A model generated the notes under the pieces. That model saw only the letters and a program-made list of their open reading frames with translations, was not told where the DNA came from and did not search any database. From assembly GCA_963751795.1 (NCBI GenBank), contig CAVVVI010000001.1:248001-312000 (forward strand): a stretch of 64,000 bases of DNA. Reading direction: 5' to 3'. Below, one piece after another: positions 55,941 to 64,000 of the stretch. The DNA comes from BOG-908 sp963751795 (GTDB lineage Bacteria > Pseudomonadota > Alphaproteobacteria > Acetobacterales > Acetobacteraceae). Both the position numbers and the translations under genes were made by a program. How positions within the stretch are numbered: the first letter of the stretch is position 1; each line of letters begins with the position of its first letter.

Positions 55941-56835
55941 CGCCGTCACGATCGTCGAGGTGGGGCCGCGCGACGGCCTGCAGAACGAGGCCACCGGCGT
56001 TTCGGTGGCGACGCGCGTGGCGCTGATCGATGCGCTGGGCGATGCCGGCCTGAGCGCGATCGAGGCGGGCAGCTTTGTTTCCGCAAAATGGGTGCCGCGC
56101 ATGGCCGAGAGTGCCGCGGTGCTGGCGGGCATCAGGCGCCGGCCGGGCGTGCGCTACAGCGTGCTGGTGCCCAATTTGCAGGGCATGCAGGATGCCGAAG
56201 CCAGCGCCATCGACGAGGTCGCGATCTTTGCAGCGGCGTCGGAGACATTCTCGCGCAGGAACATCAACTGCTCAATCGACGAGAGCCTGGCGCGCTTCGC
56301 GCCGGTGGCCGAACGCGCCCGCGCGCGTGGGCTGCGGCTGCGCGGCTACGTCTCCTGCGTGCTGGGTTGCCCCTATGAAGGCGCGATCGGCCCGGATGCG
56401 ATCGCACGCGTGGCCGCGCGGCTTGCCGCGCTGGGATGCCACGAGATTTCGCTCGGCGACACGATCGGCGTCGGCACGCCGGTGGCGGCGCGGGCCATGC
56501 TGGAGCGCGTGGCGCAGGATGTGCCGATGGACCGCCTGGCCGTGCATTTCCACGACACGTATGGCCAGGCGTTGGCCAACATCCTGGCATGCCTGCATGC
56601 CGGCGTGACTGTGATCGACTCCGCTGTGGCCGGGCTGGGCGGCTGCCCCTACGCCCAGGGTGCGACCGGCAACGTGGCGACCGAGGACGTGCTGTACATG
56701 CTGCACGGCATGGGGATCGCCACCGGCGTGTCGCTTGACGGGGTGATCGCGGCCGGGGAGCTGATCTGCACCGCACTGGGCCGGGCGACCAACAGCCGCG
56801 TGGCCCGGGCCCGGCAGGCTGCGCTGCTGCCATGA
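55927..56835 (+). CDS. Hydroxymethylglutaryl-CoA lyase
   Basis: Splits HMG-CoA to acetyl-CoA and acetoacetate, the last leucine step; 302-aa TIM barrel. VEVGPRDGLQNE (catalytic Arg-Asp), SCVLGCPYEG, HFHDTYGQALANI (metal His pair) and the active-site loop Cys in GLGGCPYAQGATGNVATED. ATG 55927 lies within the end of the carboxylase alpha gene, giving translational coupling. Gene order isovaleryl-CoA dehydrogenase / carboxylase / lyase makes the leucine pathway complete apart from methylglutaconyl-CoA hydratase, which the hydratase at 59469 could supply. Confidence 0.95.
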   Translation: MMLPDAVTIVEVGPRDGLQNEATGVSVATRVALIDALGDAGLSAIEAGSFVSAKWVPRMAESAAVLAGIRRRPGVRYSVLVPNLQGMQDAEASAIDEVAIFAAASETFSRRNINCSIDESLARFAPVAERARARGLRLRGYVSCVLGCPYEGAIGPDAIARVAARLAALGCHEISLGDTIGVGTPVAARAMLERVAQDVPMDRLAVHFHDTYGQALANILACLHAGVTVIDSAVAGLGGCPYAQGATGNVATEDVLYMLHGMGIATGVSLDGVIAAGELICTALGRATNSRVARARQAALLP

Positions 56836-56942
56836 GACCAGCCGGCGGATCGCCTTTCGCGTGGATCGCGCGCGACCGGATCGGCGTTCTGCACTCCGCC
56901 TGCACGAAACTGCCTTCCTGAACCATCACGAGCGAGGCCCGC

Positions 56943-58439
56943 ATGCCCAAGGAACTCACCCATTTCATCGGCGGCAAGCACGTGGCCGGCCAGTCCGGCC
57001 GGTTCGCCGATGTGTTCGACCCGAATACCGGCCAGGTGCAGGCGCGCGTGCCGCTGGCCAGCCCCGCGGAGCTCTCCGCCGCGGTCGATAACGCCGCGGC
57101 CGCGCAGCCGGCCTGGGCGGCCACCAACCCGCAGCGCCGCGCGCGCGTGCTGATGCGTTTTGTAGCCCTGCTCAACGAACATCTGGACGAGCTGGCGCGC
57201 CTGCTCTCCTCCGAGCACGGCAAAACGGTGCCGGACGCCAAGGGCGACGTGCAGCGCGGCCTAGAAGTGGCCGAGTTCGCCATCGGCATCCCGCATCTGC
57301 TCAAGGGCGAATACACCGAAGCCGCGGGCACCGGCATCGACGTGTATTCCATGCGCCAGCCGCTGGGCGTGGTGGCCGGCATCACGCCGTTCAACTTCCC
57401 CGCCATGATCCCGCTGTGGAAGGCGGCGCCGGCTATTGCGTGCGGCAACGCCTTCATCCTCAAACCCTCCGAGCGCGACCCTTCGGTGCCGCTGCGCCTG
57501 GCCGAGCTGTTCCTCGAAGCCGGGTTGCCGCCGGGTATCCTAAATGTCGTGAACGGCGACAAGGAGGCGGTGGACGCGATCCTGGAAGAGCCGCGTATCC
57601 ACGCTGTGGGTTTCGTGGGCTCCACACCGATCGCCGCCTACATCTACGAACGCGCGGCGGCGCACGGCAAGCGGGCGCAGTGTTTCGGCGGCGCCAAAAA
57701 TCACATGGTGATCATGCCCGATGCCGATATGGATCTTGCCGTCGATTCGCTGATCGGCGCCGGATACGGCTCGGCCGGCGAGCGCTGCATGGCGATCTCG
57801 GTGGCAGTGCCCGTGGGCGAGAAAACCGCCGACGAGCTGGTGCGCCGGCTGGTGCCGCGCGTGGAAGCTTTGCGCGTGGGCACGTCGAATGACGAGCAGG
57901 CCGATTACGGCCCGCTCGTGACCAAGGAGGCCAAGCAGCGCGCGATCGACTACATCGCGATTGGGGAACAGGAGGGCGCCAAGCTTCTGGTGGACGGCCG
58001 CGGTTACACGCTGCAAGGCTACGAGAACGGCTACTTCCTCGGCGGCAGCCTGTTCGACCGCGTGACGCCGGAGATGCGTATCTACAAGGAAGAGATTTTC
58101 GGCCCCGTCCTCTCCATCGCGCGCGCACCCGATTACGCGCATGCGCTGAAATTGTGCAACGATCATGAATATGGCAACGGCGTTGCCATCTTCACCCGCG
58201 ACGGCGATACCGCGCGCGATTTCGCGGCCAACGTGCAGGTGGGCATGGTGGGCGTGAACGTGCCGATCCCGGTGCCGATCGCCTATCACACGTTCGGCGG
58301 CTGGAAGCGCTCGGGGTTCGGCGATCTGAACCAGCATGGGCCTGATTCGATCCGGTTTTATACAAAGACGAAGACGGTGACGCAGCGTTGGACGCAGACG
58401 CCGGGGCGGGCGAGTTTTGTTATTCCTACGATGGGGTAG
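56943..58439 (+). CDS. mmsA: Methylmalonate-semialdehyde dehydrogenase (CoA-acylating)
   Basis: Converts methylmalonate semialdehyde to propionyl-CoA in valine degradation; 498 aa. ALDH fold with catalytic Cys282 in GSAGERCMAISVA, NAD motif TPFNFPAMIPLW and GFVGSTPIAAYIYE. The Arg/Cys context GERCMA is typical of MmsA. ATG 56943 gives the standard start (LTHFIGGKHVAG). Element H and mmsB follow. Confidence 0.96.
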   Translation: MPKELTHFIGGKHVAGQSGRFADVFDPNTGQVQARVPLASPAELSAAVDNAAAAQPAWAATNPQRRARVLMRFVALLNEHLDELARLLSSEHGKTVPDAKGDVQRGLEVAEFAIGIPHLLKGEYTEAAGTGIDVYSMRQPLGVVAGITPFNFPAMIPLWKAAPAIACGNAFILKPSERDPSVPLRLAELFLEAGLPPGILNVVNGDKEAVDAILEEPRIHAVGFVGSTPIAAYIYERAAAHGKRAQCFGGAKNHMVIMPDADMDLAVDSLIGAGYGSAGERCMAISVAVPVGEKTADELVRRLVPRVEALRVGTSNDEQADYGPLVTKEAKQRAIDYIAIGEQEGAKLLVDGRGYTLQGYENGYFLGGSLFDRVTPEMRIYKEEIFGPVLSIARAPDYAHALKLCNDHEYGNGVAIFTRDGDTARDFAANVQVGMVGVNVPIPVPIAYHTFGGWKRSGFGDLNQHGPDSIRFYTKTKTVTQRWTQTPGRASFVIPTMG

Positions 58440-58440
58440 G

Positions 58441-58571
58441 GAGGAAGCAGTCCTTTTTTGAAAAAAAGGACCAAAAAACTTTTGCTCCCTGACGGGTGGC
58501 GCCGGTCCAGCGCGCGACAGCGGAGTCAGAAGTTTTTTGCTTCTTTTTTTGAAAAAAGAAGGCCTTGCTTA
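58441..58571. repeat. Outward-facing inverted repeat, element H
   Basis: It begins 1 base after the mmsA stop. Left GAGGAAGCA, hairpin GTCCTTTTTT/AAAAAAGGAC, CCAAAAAACTTTTG. Right AGAAGTTTTTTG, hairpin CTTCTTTTTT/AAAAAAGAAG, GGCCTTGCTTA. The centre contains GCGCGACAGCGGAG, the same string as in element A. Confidence 0.9.
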
Positions 58572-58590
58572 CTGCTTGGGAGGGTTGAGC

Positions 58591-59469
58591 GTGAAGATCG
58601 GATTTATCGGCTTGGGCAACATGGGCCTGCCCATGGCGCGCAACCTCATCAAAGCGGGGCACGAGGTGACCGGCTTCGACCTGTCGCCGCCCGTGGAGCA
58701 TGCCGGTCTGACGATTGCGGCGGCGCCGCGGGAGGCGGTCGTTGGCATGGCATGCGTGATGACCATGCTGCCGGCTGGGCGGCATGTGTTGGCGGTGTAT
58801 GAGGCTGCGTTGAAGGATGCAGCGCCGGGCACGTTGTTTATCGACAGCTCGACGATCGACGTGGACAGCGCGCGTGCGGCGCATGGGCAGGCGCAGGCGG
58901 CCGGCATGGTGTCGTTGGATGCGCCGGTATCCGGCGGCACGGGCGGGGCGGCTGCGGGCACGCTGACGTTTATGGCGGGCGGCAGTGCGGCTGCTTTCGC
59001 TGCGGCGCAACCGGTGCTGTCGGGCATGGGGCGCAAGATCGTGCATTGTGGCGAAGCCGGTGCGGGGCAGGCGGCGAAGATCTGCAACAACATGATCCTG
59101 GGTATTTCCATGATCGCGGTGGCCGAGGCGTTCGTGCTCGGTGAGAAACTCGGCCTGTCCAATCAGGCGCTCTACGATGTGGCGAGCACGTCTTCCGGCC
59201 AGTGCTGGGCGCTGACGACGAATTGCCCGGTGCCCGGGCCGGTGCCGGCGAGCCCGGCCAACCGGGACTACCAGGCCGGGTTTGCGCTGGCGCTGATGCT
59301 GAAAGACATGCGCCTGTCGCAGGATGCCGCGCGCGCGACCGGTGCGGATACGGCGTTGGGCCGGCACGCCGCAGCGTTGTTCACGGCCGCGGACGAGGCG
59401 GGGGAAGGCGGGCGCGATTTTTCCGTCATCATCGAGGCGATCCGCGCGCGGTCGGGCGGGGGTGCCTGA
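58591..59469 (+). CDS. mmsB: 3-hydroxyisobutyrate dehydrogenase
   Basis: NAD-dependent oxidation of 3-hydroxyisobutyrate in valine degradation; 292 aa. Rossmann motif GFIGLGNMGLPMARNL, substrate loop DAPVSGGTGGAAAGTL and catalytic Lys163 in GAGQAAKICNN. GTG 58591 has GGGAGGG at suitable spacing. Its stop overlaps the ATG of the hydratase (TGATG). Confidence 0.95.
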   Translation: MKIGFIGLGNMGLPMARNLIKAGHEVTGFDLSPPVEHAGLTIAAAPREAVVGMACVMTMLPAGRHVLAVYEAALKDAAPGTLFIDSSTIDVDSARAAHGQAQAAGMVSLDAPVSGGTGGAAAGTLTFMAGGSAAAFAAAQPVLSGMGRKIVHCGEAGAGQAAKICNNMILGISMIAVAEAFVLGEKLGLSNQALYDVASTSSGQCWALTTNCPVPGPVPASPANRDYQAGFALALMLKDMRLSQDAARATGADTALGRHAAALFTAADEAGEGGRDFSVIIEAIRARSGGGA

Positions 59470-60245
59470 TGGCCGCTTACGAGACGATCCTGACCGAGAC
59501 GCGCGGGCGCGTGGCGCTGATTACGCTGAACCGCCCGAAGGCGCTGAACGCGCTGAACCTGCAGGTGATGGGGGAGCTGGTGGCCGCGCTGCAGGCCGCC
59601 GACCAGGATGCGGGCGTTGGCTGCATCGTGCTGGCCGGATCCGACCGCGCGTTCGCCGCCGGGGCCGACATCAAGGAGATGGCGCCGCAATCGTATCACG
59701 ACATGTATGCGGCCGATTGGTTCGGCGGGTGGGATGCGGTGGGGCGCGTGCGCACGCCCCTCATCGCCGCCGTCGCCGGCTTTGCGCTCGGCGGAGGCTG
59801 CGAGCTTGCGATGATGGCGGATTTCATCCTGGCCGCGGACACCGCGCAGTTTGGGCAGCCGGAAATCAAGCTCGGCGTGATCCCCGGTATGGGTGGATCG
59901 CAGCGGCTGACGCGCGCGATCGGCAAGAGCAAGGCGATGGAATTGTGCCTGACCGGGCGCATGATGGATGCGGCGGAAGCCGAGCGCGCCGGTCTGGTGG
60001 CGCGCATCGTTCCGGCGGCTGGGCTGTTGGACGACGCGCTGGCAACGGCGGCGGTGATTGCCGGCATGTCGTTGCCGGCAGCGATGATGGTGAAGGAGAC
60101 GGTCAACCGCGCGTTCGAGAGCACGCTGGCCGAGGGTGTGCGGTTCGAGCGCCGGGTGTTCCATGCGACGTTTGCACTGGAGGACCAGAAGGAGGGGATG
60201 GCGGCTTTCGTCGGGAAGCGGCCGGCTGTGTTCCGGCATCGGTAG
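59469..60245 (+). CDS. Enoyl-CoA hydratase
   Basis: Crotonase-fold hydratase of 258 aa, probably acting on methacrylyl-CoA or other short enoyl-CoAs in the valine/leucine pathway. Both catalytic glutamates are present: Glu112 in AGFALGGGCELAMMAD and Glu132 in FGQPEIKLGVIPG. ATG 59469 overlaps the mmsB stop, so it is the last gene of the mmsA-mmsB-hydratase set. Confidence 0.94.
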   Translation: MAAYETILTETRGRVALITLNRPKALNALNLQVMGELVAALQAADQDAGVGCIVLAGSDRAFAAGADIKEMAPQSYHDMYAADWFGGWDAVGRVRTPLIAAVAGFALGGGCELAMMADFILAADTAQFGQPEIKLGVIPGMGGSQRLTRAIGKSKAMELCLTGRMMDAAEAERAGLVARIVPAAGLLDDALATAAVIAGMSLPAAMMVKETVNRAFESTLAEGVRFERRVFHATFALEDQKEGMAAFVGKRPAVFRHR

Positions 60246-60371
60246 GAGGCGAGCGGAACGCGCTCTTCCGTATCAGGCAACGTTGTCCCTTGTGGGATCG
60301 TGCAGACATTGGCGTTGTGCGTGTCCTAAAGGCGGACGTTATTCCCGCGATCATCACGTGAGTTCAGCGCG

Positions 60372-62612
60372 TCAGCCGGGCGCCCTCCGCCGATCGACAA
60401 ACTCCGCAGCGCTGAGCAAACCCAACGTGAGACTGCCGCCGAAAAACAGCAGCCACATCGTCCGGCTGAATGGCGGAGAATACCGCCACTCGATCTCGGA
60501 CTTTCCGGACGGTAGGTCGATCGCCTGAAACAGCCCGTCCTGCACCGCGATTCCGGCGCGGTGGCCGTTCACCCGGGCGTGCCAGCCGGGATAGAATAAT
60601 TCGCGCCTGACAAGCCGAGCCGGAGACTTGCAGGAGGCGTGCATGATGGTGCGCTCCGACACCACGATGTTGCAGTTGCCGTTGAGCGCTTCGACATAAG
60701 GTTTGGCGTTCGGCACTTCGAAGATGTCGGTCCGGTCGTCGTGATAGATGCGTTGCGGCCCGCCTGCGCCGGTGAGTGTGAAGAGGTGCACCGCGCTCGG
60801 GGCCGCGATGTAACGCACGCCGATCGCCGCGAACGCGCGGTATCTGTCCGAAACCAGAAGTGCCTGGTCCCAGGATGTCTCGCCCAGAGTAGGAAACATT
60901 CCTGGTATGGCCGCCGGGTCGAGGTGAGCATGCACGTAATCCGACCAGATGAGCGGAACCGGGATGTCCTCGTAGGCGATCGTATCGAGCTTCAGTATTG
61001 CGCCATAGTTCGGGAACAGCAGGTCGTTGGTCGAGAAAGCGCGGTAGGTTCCTTGGTGTTCTTTCAGGAACACGATGGATGCGTCGGCAATGCGCGCATC
61101 CGTCAATCCGGAGAGGGTGGCTGTGAGGAAAAGCGCGAGGGCGTCGATGACGACGAGCGCTCCGATCGCGCGATGATAAGCGTGTGCTCTTGGCAGGCGA
61201 AGCATCAGAGTCAATGCGGCTGCGGAGCAGGCGGCCCAGGCGATGGACGTGAGCGTGAATGGAATGGTTGGGTGGCCAACGCGGAAAATGGCCAGAAATC
61301 GCGGTGCGGCCAGTACGAGGCTGAAGCCAGCAGCGACAGCCCAGCCGAGCGCCGCCGCGCGTGGCACCTTGTAGGCAGGTGCTGAGATGTAGTCGTTCAA
61401 TGCCAAAGCAGCGAGTGTGCAGGCCGCCATCTCCACCGACGGCATGCCGTATCGGGACAGGAAAACAAGCTGGACGCCTGGTATGGCCCGCACGAGCTGC
61501 GTTGCGATCGGCAGGTGAAACATGGCGGCCAACAGAGCGACCATCCACGCACCCAGGAAGAGCCGCATCGGCCTCGGAACCAGGCCCGTCCTGACGAGCG
61601 CGCAAAGCGCGAGCAGTGGCGCTGCTGCCCCCAGATAGCCGCCGCATTTGGCCCAGAAAGGGAGGTCCATGTCGTACAGGATGGGGCCGAAGACATATGG
61701 GAAGAGCAGGGCGGCCGCGTGGGCCAAGCCGAGGTGAATGTCGACCGAAATGCCGTGCGGCCCGAGAGAAGATACGGGTAACGAGATGAGGAACGGCAGC
61801 ACGGCGGGAGCAGACAGAGCCAGCCCGGCGACGCCACCGACAGCGACTCGCCTTGCAAACAGCCAGCGGATTGCCCGCGGCAGACTGCACAGCCGCATGA
61901 CAGCCCAACCCAGCCCAAGGAGGCCGTCAACGAAAGCGACTTCGGGGAACCCTGCCACAAGCGACCCCGCAATCGCGAGTGCAATCAATGCCTCACCGCC
62001 GCGCCGGCCCTGCAACGCCAGTGTGCGCGTCCGCTCCAATCCCCATAACAGAAGCGGCATGAAGGCGATGGGCAAGGAGGGCGCGTCAGCATACCAAGCA
62101 AACGTGCCGTTCAGTTGAAACAGCGCAGAGCCGAGCACGGCCGCCCAGCCGGACAGGCCCAGCGCGCCCAGAAAGCCCAGCATGCTCAGTCCGGCGAAGA
62201 TCTGCAGCGCGATCTTCAGGTAGAGCACGCCGTGAGCGAAATGCAGAAGCAGGACGAAGGGCAGCAGAAAGGCTGCGGGCTGCATCTCGGCGGCCAGCGG
62301 CAGGCCCACGCCGGCGTACGGGTTCCACCACGGTAATCGGCCATTTAGCCAGGAATCCGCGGCCAGCTTGCCGAGCGTCATCGTCGTCAGGCCAGCATTG
62401 CCGTCGATGAACGGCTTACCGGCGAGCAGGCCGGATTCCGGGTGCAACGGCATATCCGAGACGAACAGGAGTGGGTTCGTATCGACGAGGCCGAGCAATT
62501 CGGGCAGGTGACCAAGAAACGGAATGAGGCAGAGCAAAAGCACGAATTGTGGGCTCGAGAACAAGCGCCCAGTCGGTATTTCCATCGGATCCTGCTGCAT
62601 TGATTGGCCCAT
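60372..62612 (-). CDS. Large YfhO-like polytopic membrane protein
   Basis: Membrane protein of about 746 aa with more than ten hydrophobic segments, a YfhO/GT-C-like layout and a soluble C-terminal domain (YPGWHARVNGHRAGIAVQDGLFQAIDLPSG), which resembles the YfhO C-terminus. Probable role in cell-surface glycosylation, unproven. The start is uncertain: ATG 62612 is chosen, and an upstream in-frame ATG (62705) adds hydrophilic residues. Two 60-base samples are roughly 52-62% GC against about 72% in neighbouring polA, so acquisition is likely. No glycan genes adjoin. Confidence 0.83.
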   Translation of the reverse strand: MGQSMQQDPMEIPTGRLFSSPQFVLLLCLIPFLGHLPELLGLVDTNPLLFVSDMPLHPESGLLAGKPFIDGNAGLTTMTLGKLAADSWLNGRLPWWNPYAGVGLPLAAEMQPAAFLLPFVLLLHFAHGVLYLKIALQIFAGLSMLGFLGALGLSGWAAVLGSALFQLNGTFAWYADAPSLPIAFMPLLLWGLERTRTLALQGRRGGEALIALAIAGSLVAGFPEVAFVDGLLGLGWAVMRLCSLPRAIRWLFARRVAVGGVAGLALSAPAVLPFLISLPVSSLGPHGISVDIHLGLAHAAALLFPYVFGPILYDMDLPFWAKCGGYLGAAAPLLALCALVRTGLVPRPMRLFLGAWMVALLAAMFHLPIATQLVRAIPGVQLVFLSRYGMPSVEMAACTLAALALNDYISAPAYKVPRAAALGWAVAAGFSLVLAAPRFLAIFRVGHPTIPFTLTSIAWAACSAAALTLMLRLPRAHAYHRAIGALVVIDALALFLTATLSGLTDARIADASIVFLKEHQGTYRAFSTNDLLFPNYGAILKLDTIAYEDIPVPLIWSDYVHAHLDPAAIPGMFPTLGETSWDQALLVSDRYRAFAAIGVRYIAAPSAVHLFTLTGAGGPQRIYHDDRTDIFEVPNAKPYVEALNGNCNIVVSERTIMHASCKSPARLVRRELFYPGWHARVNGHRAGIAVQDGLFQAIDLPSGKSEIEWRYSPPFSRTMWLLFFGGSLTLGLLSAAEFVDRRRAPG

Positions 62613-62756
62613 GCTGGTCAGCGGCCCGCCGCCGACAGAAATCTGGCGGCCGCAAGGGTCGCACGAAACGCTATTGCGCTGTTCCAGCAGAACGTTCCCG
62701 AACATCCGTGGGCGGATGGTGGGACGCGCCGGTGAATGGTCGGCCCGCCTTCACCC

Positions 62757-64000
62757 CTAATGCGCCTCGGCCCAACTGTCCCCAATCCCGGTCTCCACCG
62801 TCAAAGGCACGCTCAGGCAAGCCGCGCCCTCCATCACCCGGCGTGCTACGGCGGCGACCGTTTCGGCCTCCGCGTCCGGAGCTTCGAACAGTAATTCGTC
62901 GTGCACGCTCAGCAGCAGGCGCGCGGTCAGGCCGGCTTCGCGCAACGCTGCGGGAATGCGCACCATGGCGCGCTTGATCATGTCGGCGGCGCCGCCCTGC
63001 AGCGGCGCGTTGATGGCCTGGCGCTCGGCGCCGGCGCGGCGCTGCATGTTGCGGTCGGCGATGCCGGGGATGGTGCAGCGGCGGCCGAACGGTGTTGTCA
63101 CGTAGCCGTGGATGCGCGCTTCTTCCTTGGTGCGTTCCATGTAGGCGCGGATGCCGGGGTAGCGTTCGAAATAGGCGGCGATGTAGGTGCCGGCCTCGCC
63201 TGCATCGATGCCGAGCTGGCGGGCCAGGCCGAACGCGCTGATGCCGTAGATGATGCCGAAATTGATCGCCTTGGCGCGGCTGCGCGTCACCCTGTCCATC
63301 TGCTCCAGCGGCACGCCGAACACTTCGCTGGCGGTGCGGGCATGGATGTCCTGTCCGGTGGAGAAGGCTTCCTTCAGCGCGGGTATGTCGGCGACATGGG
63401 CGAGCAGGCGCAGCTCGATCTGGCTGTAATCGGCGCTGACCAGCTCATGGCCGGGGTCCGCGACAAAGGCGCGGCGGATGCGGCCGCCTTCCTCGGTGCG
63501 GATGGGGATGTTCTGCAAATTGGGGTCGTTGCTGGACAGGCGGCCGGTGCTGGTGGCGGCCATGGCGTAGCTGGTGTGCACACGGCCGGTGGCGGGGTTG
63601 ATCTCCTCGACCAGCGCATCGGCATAGGTCGATTTCAGCTTGCTGAGCTGGCGCCATTCCAGCACGCGGCCGGGCAGTTCGTGGCCCAGATCGGCCAGCG
63701 TCTGCAGCACGTTGGCGTCGGTAGCCCATTGGCCGGAGGGGCTGCGTTTGCCGCCGGGCATGCCCTGCTCGTCGAACAGCACCTCGCCGAGCTGCTTGGG
63801 GCTGCCCAGGCCGAACGGGTGGCCGGCCAGGCGGTGGGCCTGTTCCTCGATGCTGGCCATGCGGCCGGCGAAATCGGCCGAAAGGCGGCGCAATTCAGCT
63901 TCGTCCACGCGGATGCCGGCGTGTCTCGGCTTCGGCCAGCACCGGGACCAGGCGGCGTTCGATCTGTTCGTACAGCCCAAGCGCCTGGTGCTTGCGCAGG
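62757..64000 (-). CDS. polA: DNA polymerase I, C-terminal part (cut by window edge, one frameshift)
   Basis: Only the polymerase domain and a little upstream sequence are in view; the 5' end lies beyond 64000. Motif A VSADYSQIELRLLAHV, motif B RSRAKAINFGIIYG and motif C LLSVHDELLFEAP are intact. Near 63924 one extra base separates LVPVLAEAE from HAGIRVDEAEL, breaking the frame. As polA is normally needed for DNA repair and growth, a sequencing error is the simpler reading. Confidence 0.94.
   Translation of the reverse strand, partial: CASTRRLGCTNRSNAAWSRCWPKPRHAGIRVDEAELRRLSADFAGRMASIEEQAHRLAGHPFGLGSPKQLGEVLFDEQGMPGGKRSPSGQWATDANVLQTLADLGHELPGRVLEWRQLSKLKSTYADALVEEINPATGRVHTSYAMAATSTGRLSSNDPNLQNIPIRTEEGGRIRRAFVADPGHELVSADYSQIELRLLAHVADIPALKEAFSTGQDIHARTASEVFGVPLEQMDRVTRSRAKAINFGIIYGISAFGLARQLGIDAGEAGTYIAAYFERYPGIRAYMERTKEEARIHGYVTTPFGRRCTIPGIADRNMQRRAGAERQAINAPLQGGAADMIKRAMVRIPAALREAGLTARLLLSVHDELLFEAPDAEAETVAAVARRVMEGAACLSVPLTVETGIGDSWAEAH

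Overview
The window is about 64 kb of very GC-rich DNA with tight gene packing, many GTG/TTG starts and many ATGA/GTGA start-stop overlaps. Two gene orders point to an alphaproteobacterium: tpiA-secG-pyrG diverging from a ppiD-trpE-trpG-trpD-trpC-moaC-moeA run, and a complete leucine/valine degradation block. An Acetobacteraceae/Rhodospirillales-type host is my inference; there is no rRNA to confirm it. Almost everything is chromosomal housekeeping and central metabolism. I see no phage, transposase or CRISPR array.

Layout. 0-9.9 kb: dnaJ, a tRNA-Val(GAC), N-formylglutamate amidohydrolase, an orphan Flp pilin, a candidate small RNA, a lytic transglycosylase, an RND efflux pair, chorismate mutase and a glycosyltransferase with an in-frame amber codon. 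9.9-17.9 kb: a broken M13 metallopeptidase, an alpha/beta hydrolase, two back-to-back cysteine desulfurases with a 2Fe-2S ferredoxin, and an acyl-CoA ligase. 17.9-23.9 kb: a MerR (LiuR-like) regulator followed by thiolase, hydroxyacyl-CoA dehydrogenase/enoyl-CoA hydratase and acyl-CoA dehydrogenase, a fadNAE-like beta-oxidation operon. 24-28.4 kb: an endonuclease/exonuclease/phosphatase-family enzyme and a four-gene osmoprotectant ABC transporter. 28.4-33 kb: prepilin peptidase, GspE, GspF and a small PH-domain membrane protein. 33-41.7 kb (minus strand): ppiD, trpE, trpG, an MNT-HEPN toxin-antitoxin-like pair, trpD, trpC, moaC, moeA. 41.8-49.6 kb: tpiA, secG, a flavin amine oxidase, pyrG, dienelactone hydrolase, a haloacid dehalogenase and a thiolase-like protein. 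49.6-60.2 kb: a GlcD-type FAD oxidase, isovaleryl-CoA dehydrogenase, both methylcrotonyl-CoA carboxylase subunits, HMG-CoA lyase, methylmalonate-semialdehyde dehydrogenase, 3-hydroxyisobutyrate dehydrogenase and enoyl-CoA hydratase (leucine and valine to acetyl-/propionyl-CoA). 60.4-64 kb: a large less-GC-rich YfhO-like membrane protein and the 3' part of polA.

The most unusual signal is a family of AT-rich, outward-facing inverted repeats. Five complete pairs, one pair split by a gene, one single arm and two decayed copies lie almost entirely at the 3' ends of genes. Each arm carries its own hairpin, and the stem sequence differs between arms with matching changes on both sides, as expected if the fold is selected. 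One split pair encloses the PH-domain gene, and a lone arm borders the toxin-antitoxin-like pair inside the trp operon. Both passengers are visibly less GC-rich than their neighbours, so the repeat centre may be an acceptor site for small gene cassettes.

At least eight single-base frameshifts or premature stops interrupt otherwise well-conserved genes, including polA. Several sit in short homopolymers. That pattern fits residual sequencing error better than genome decay, and interrupted genes are labelled with this in mind.
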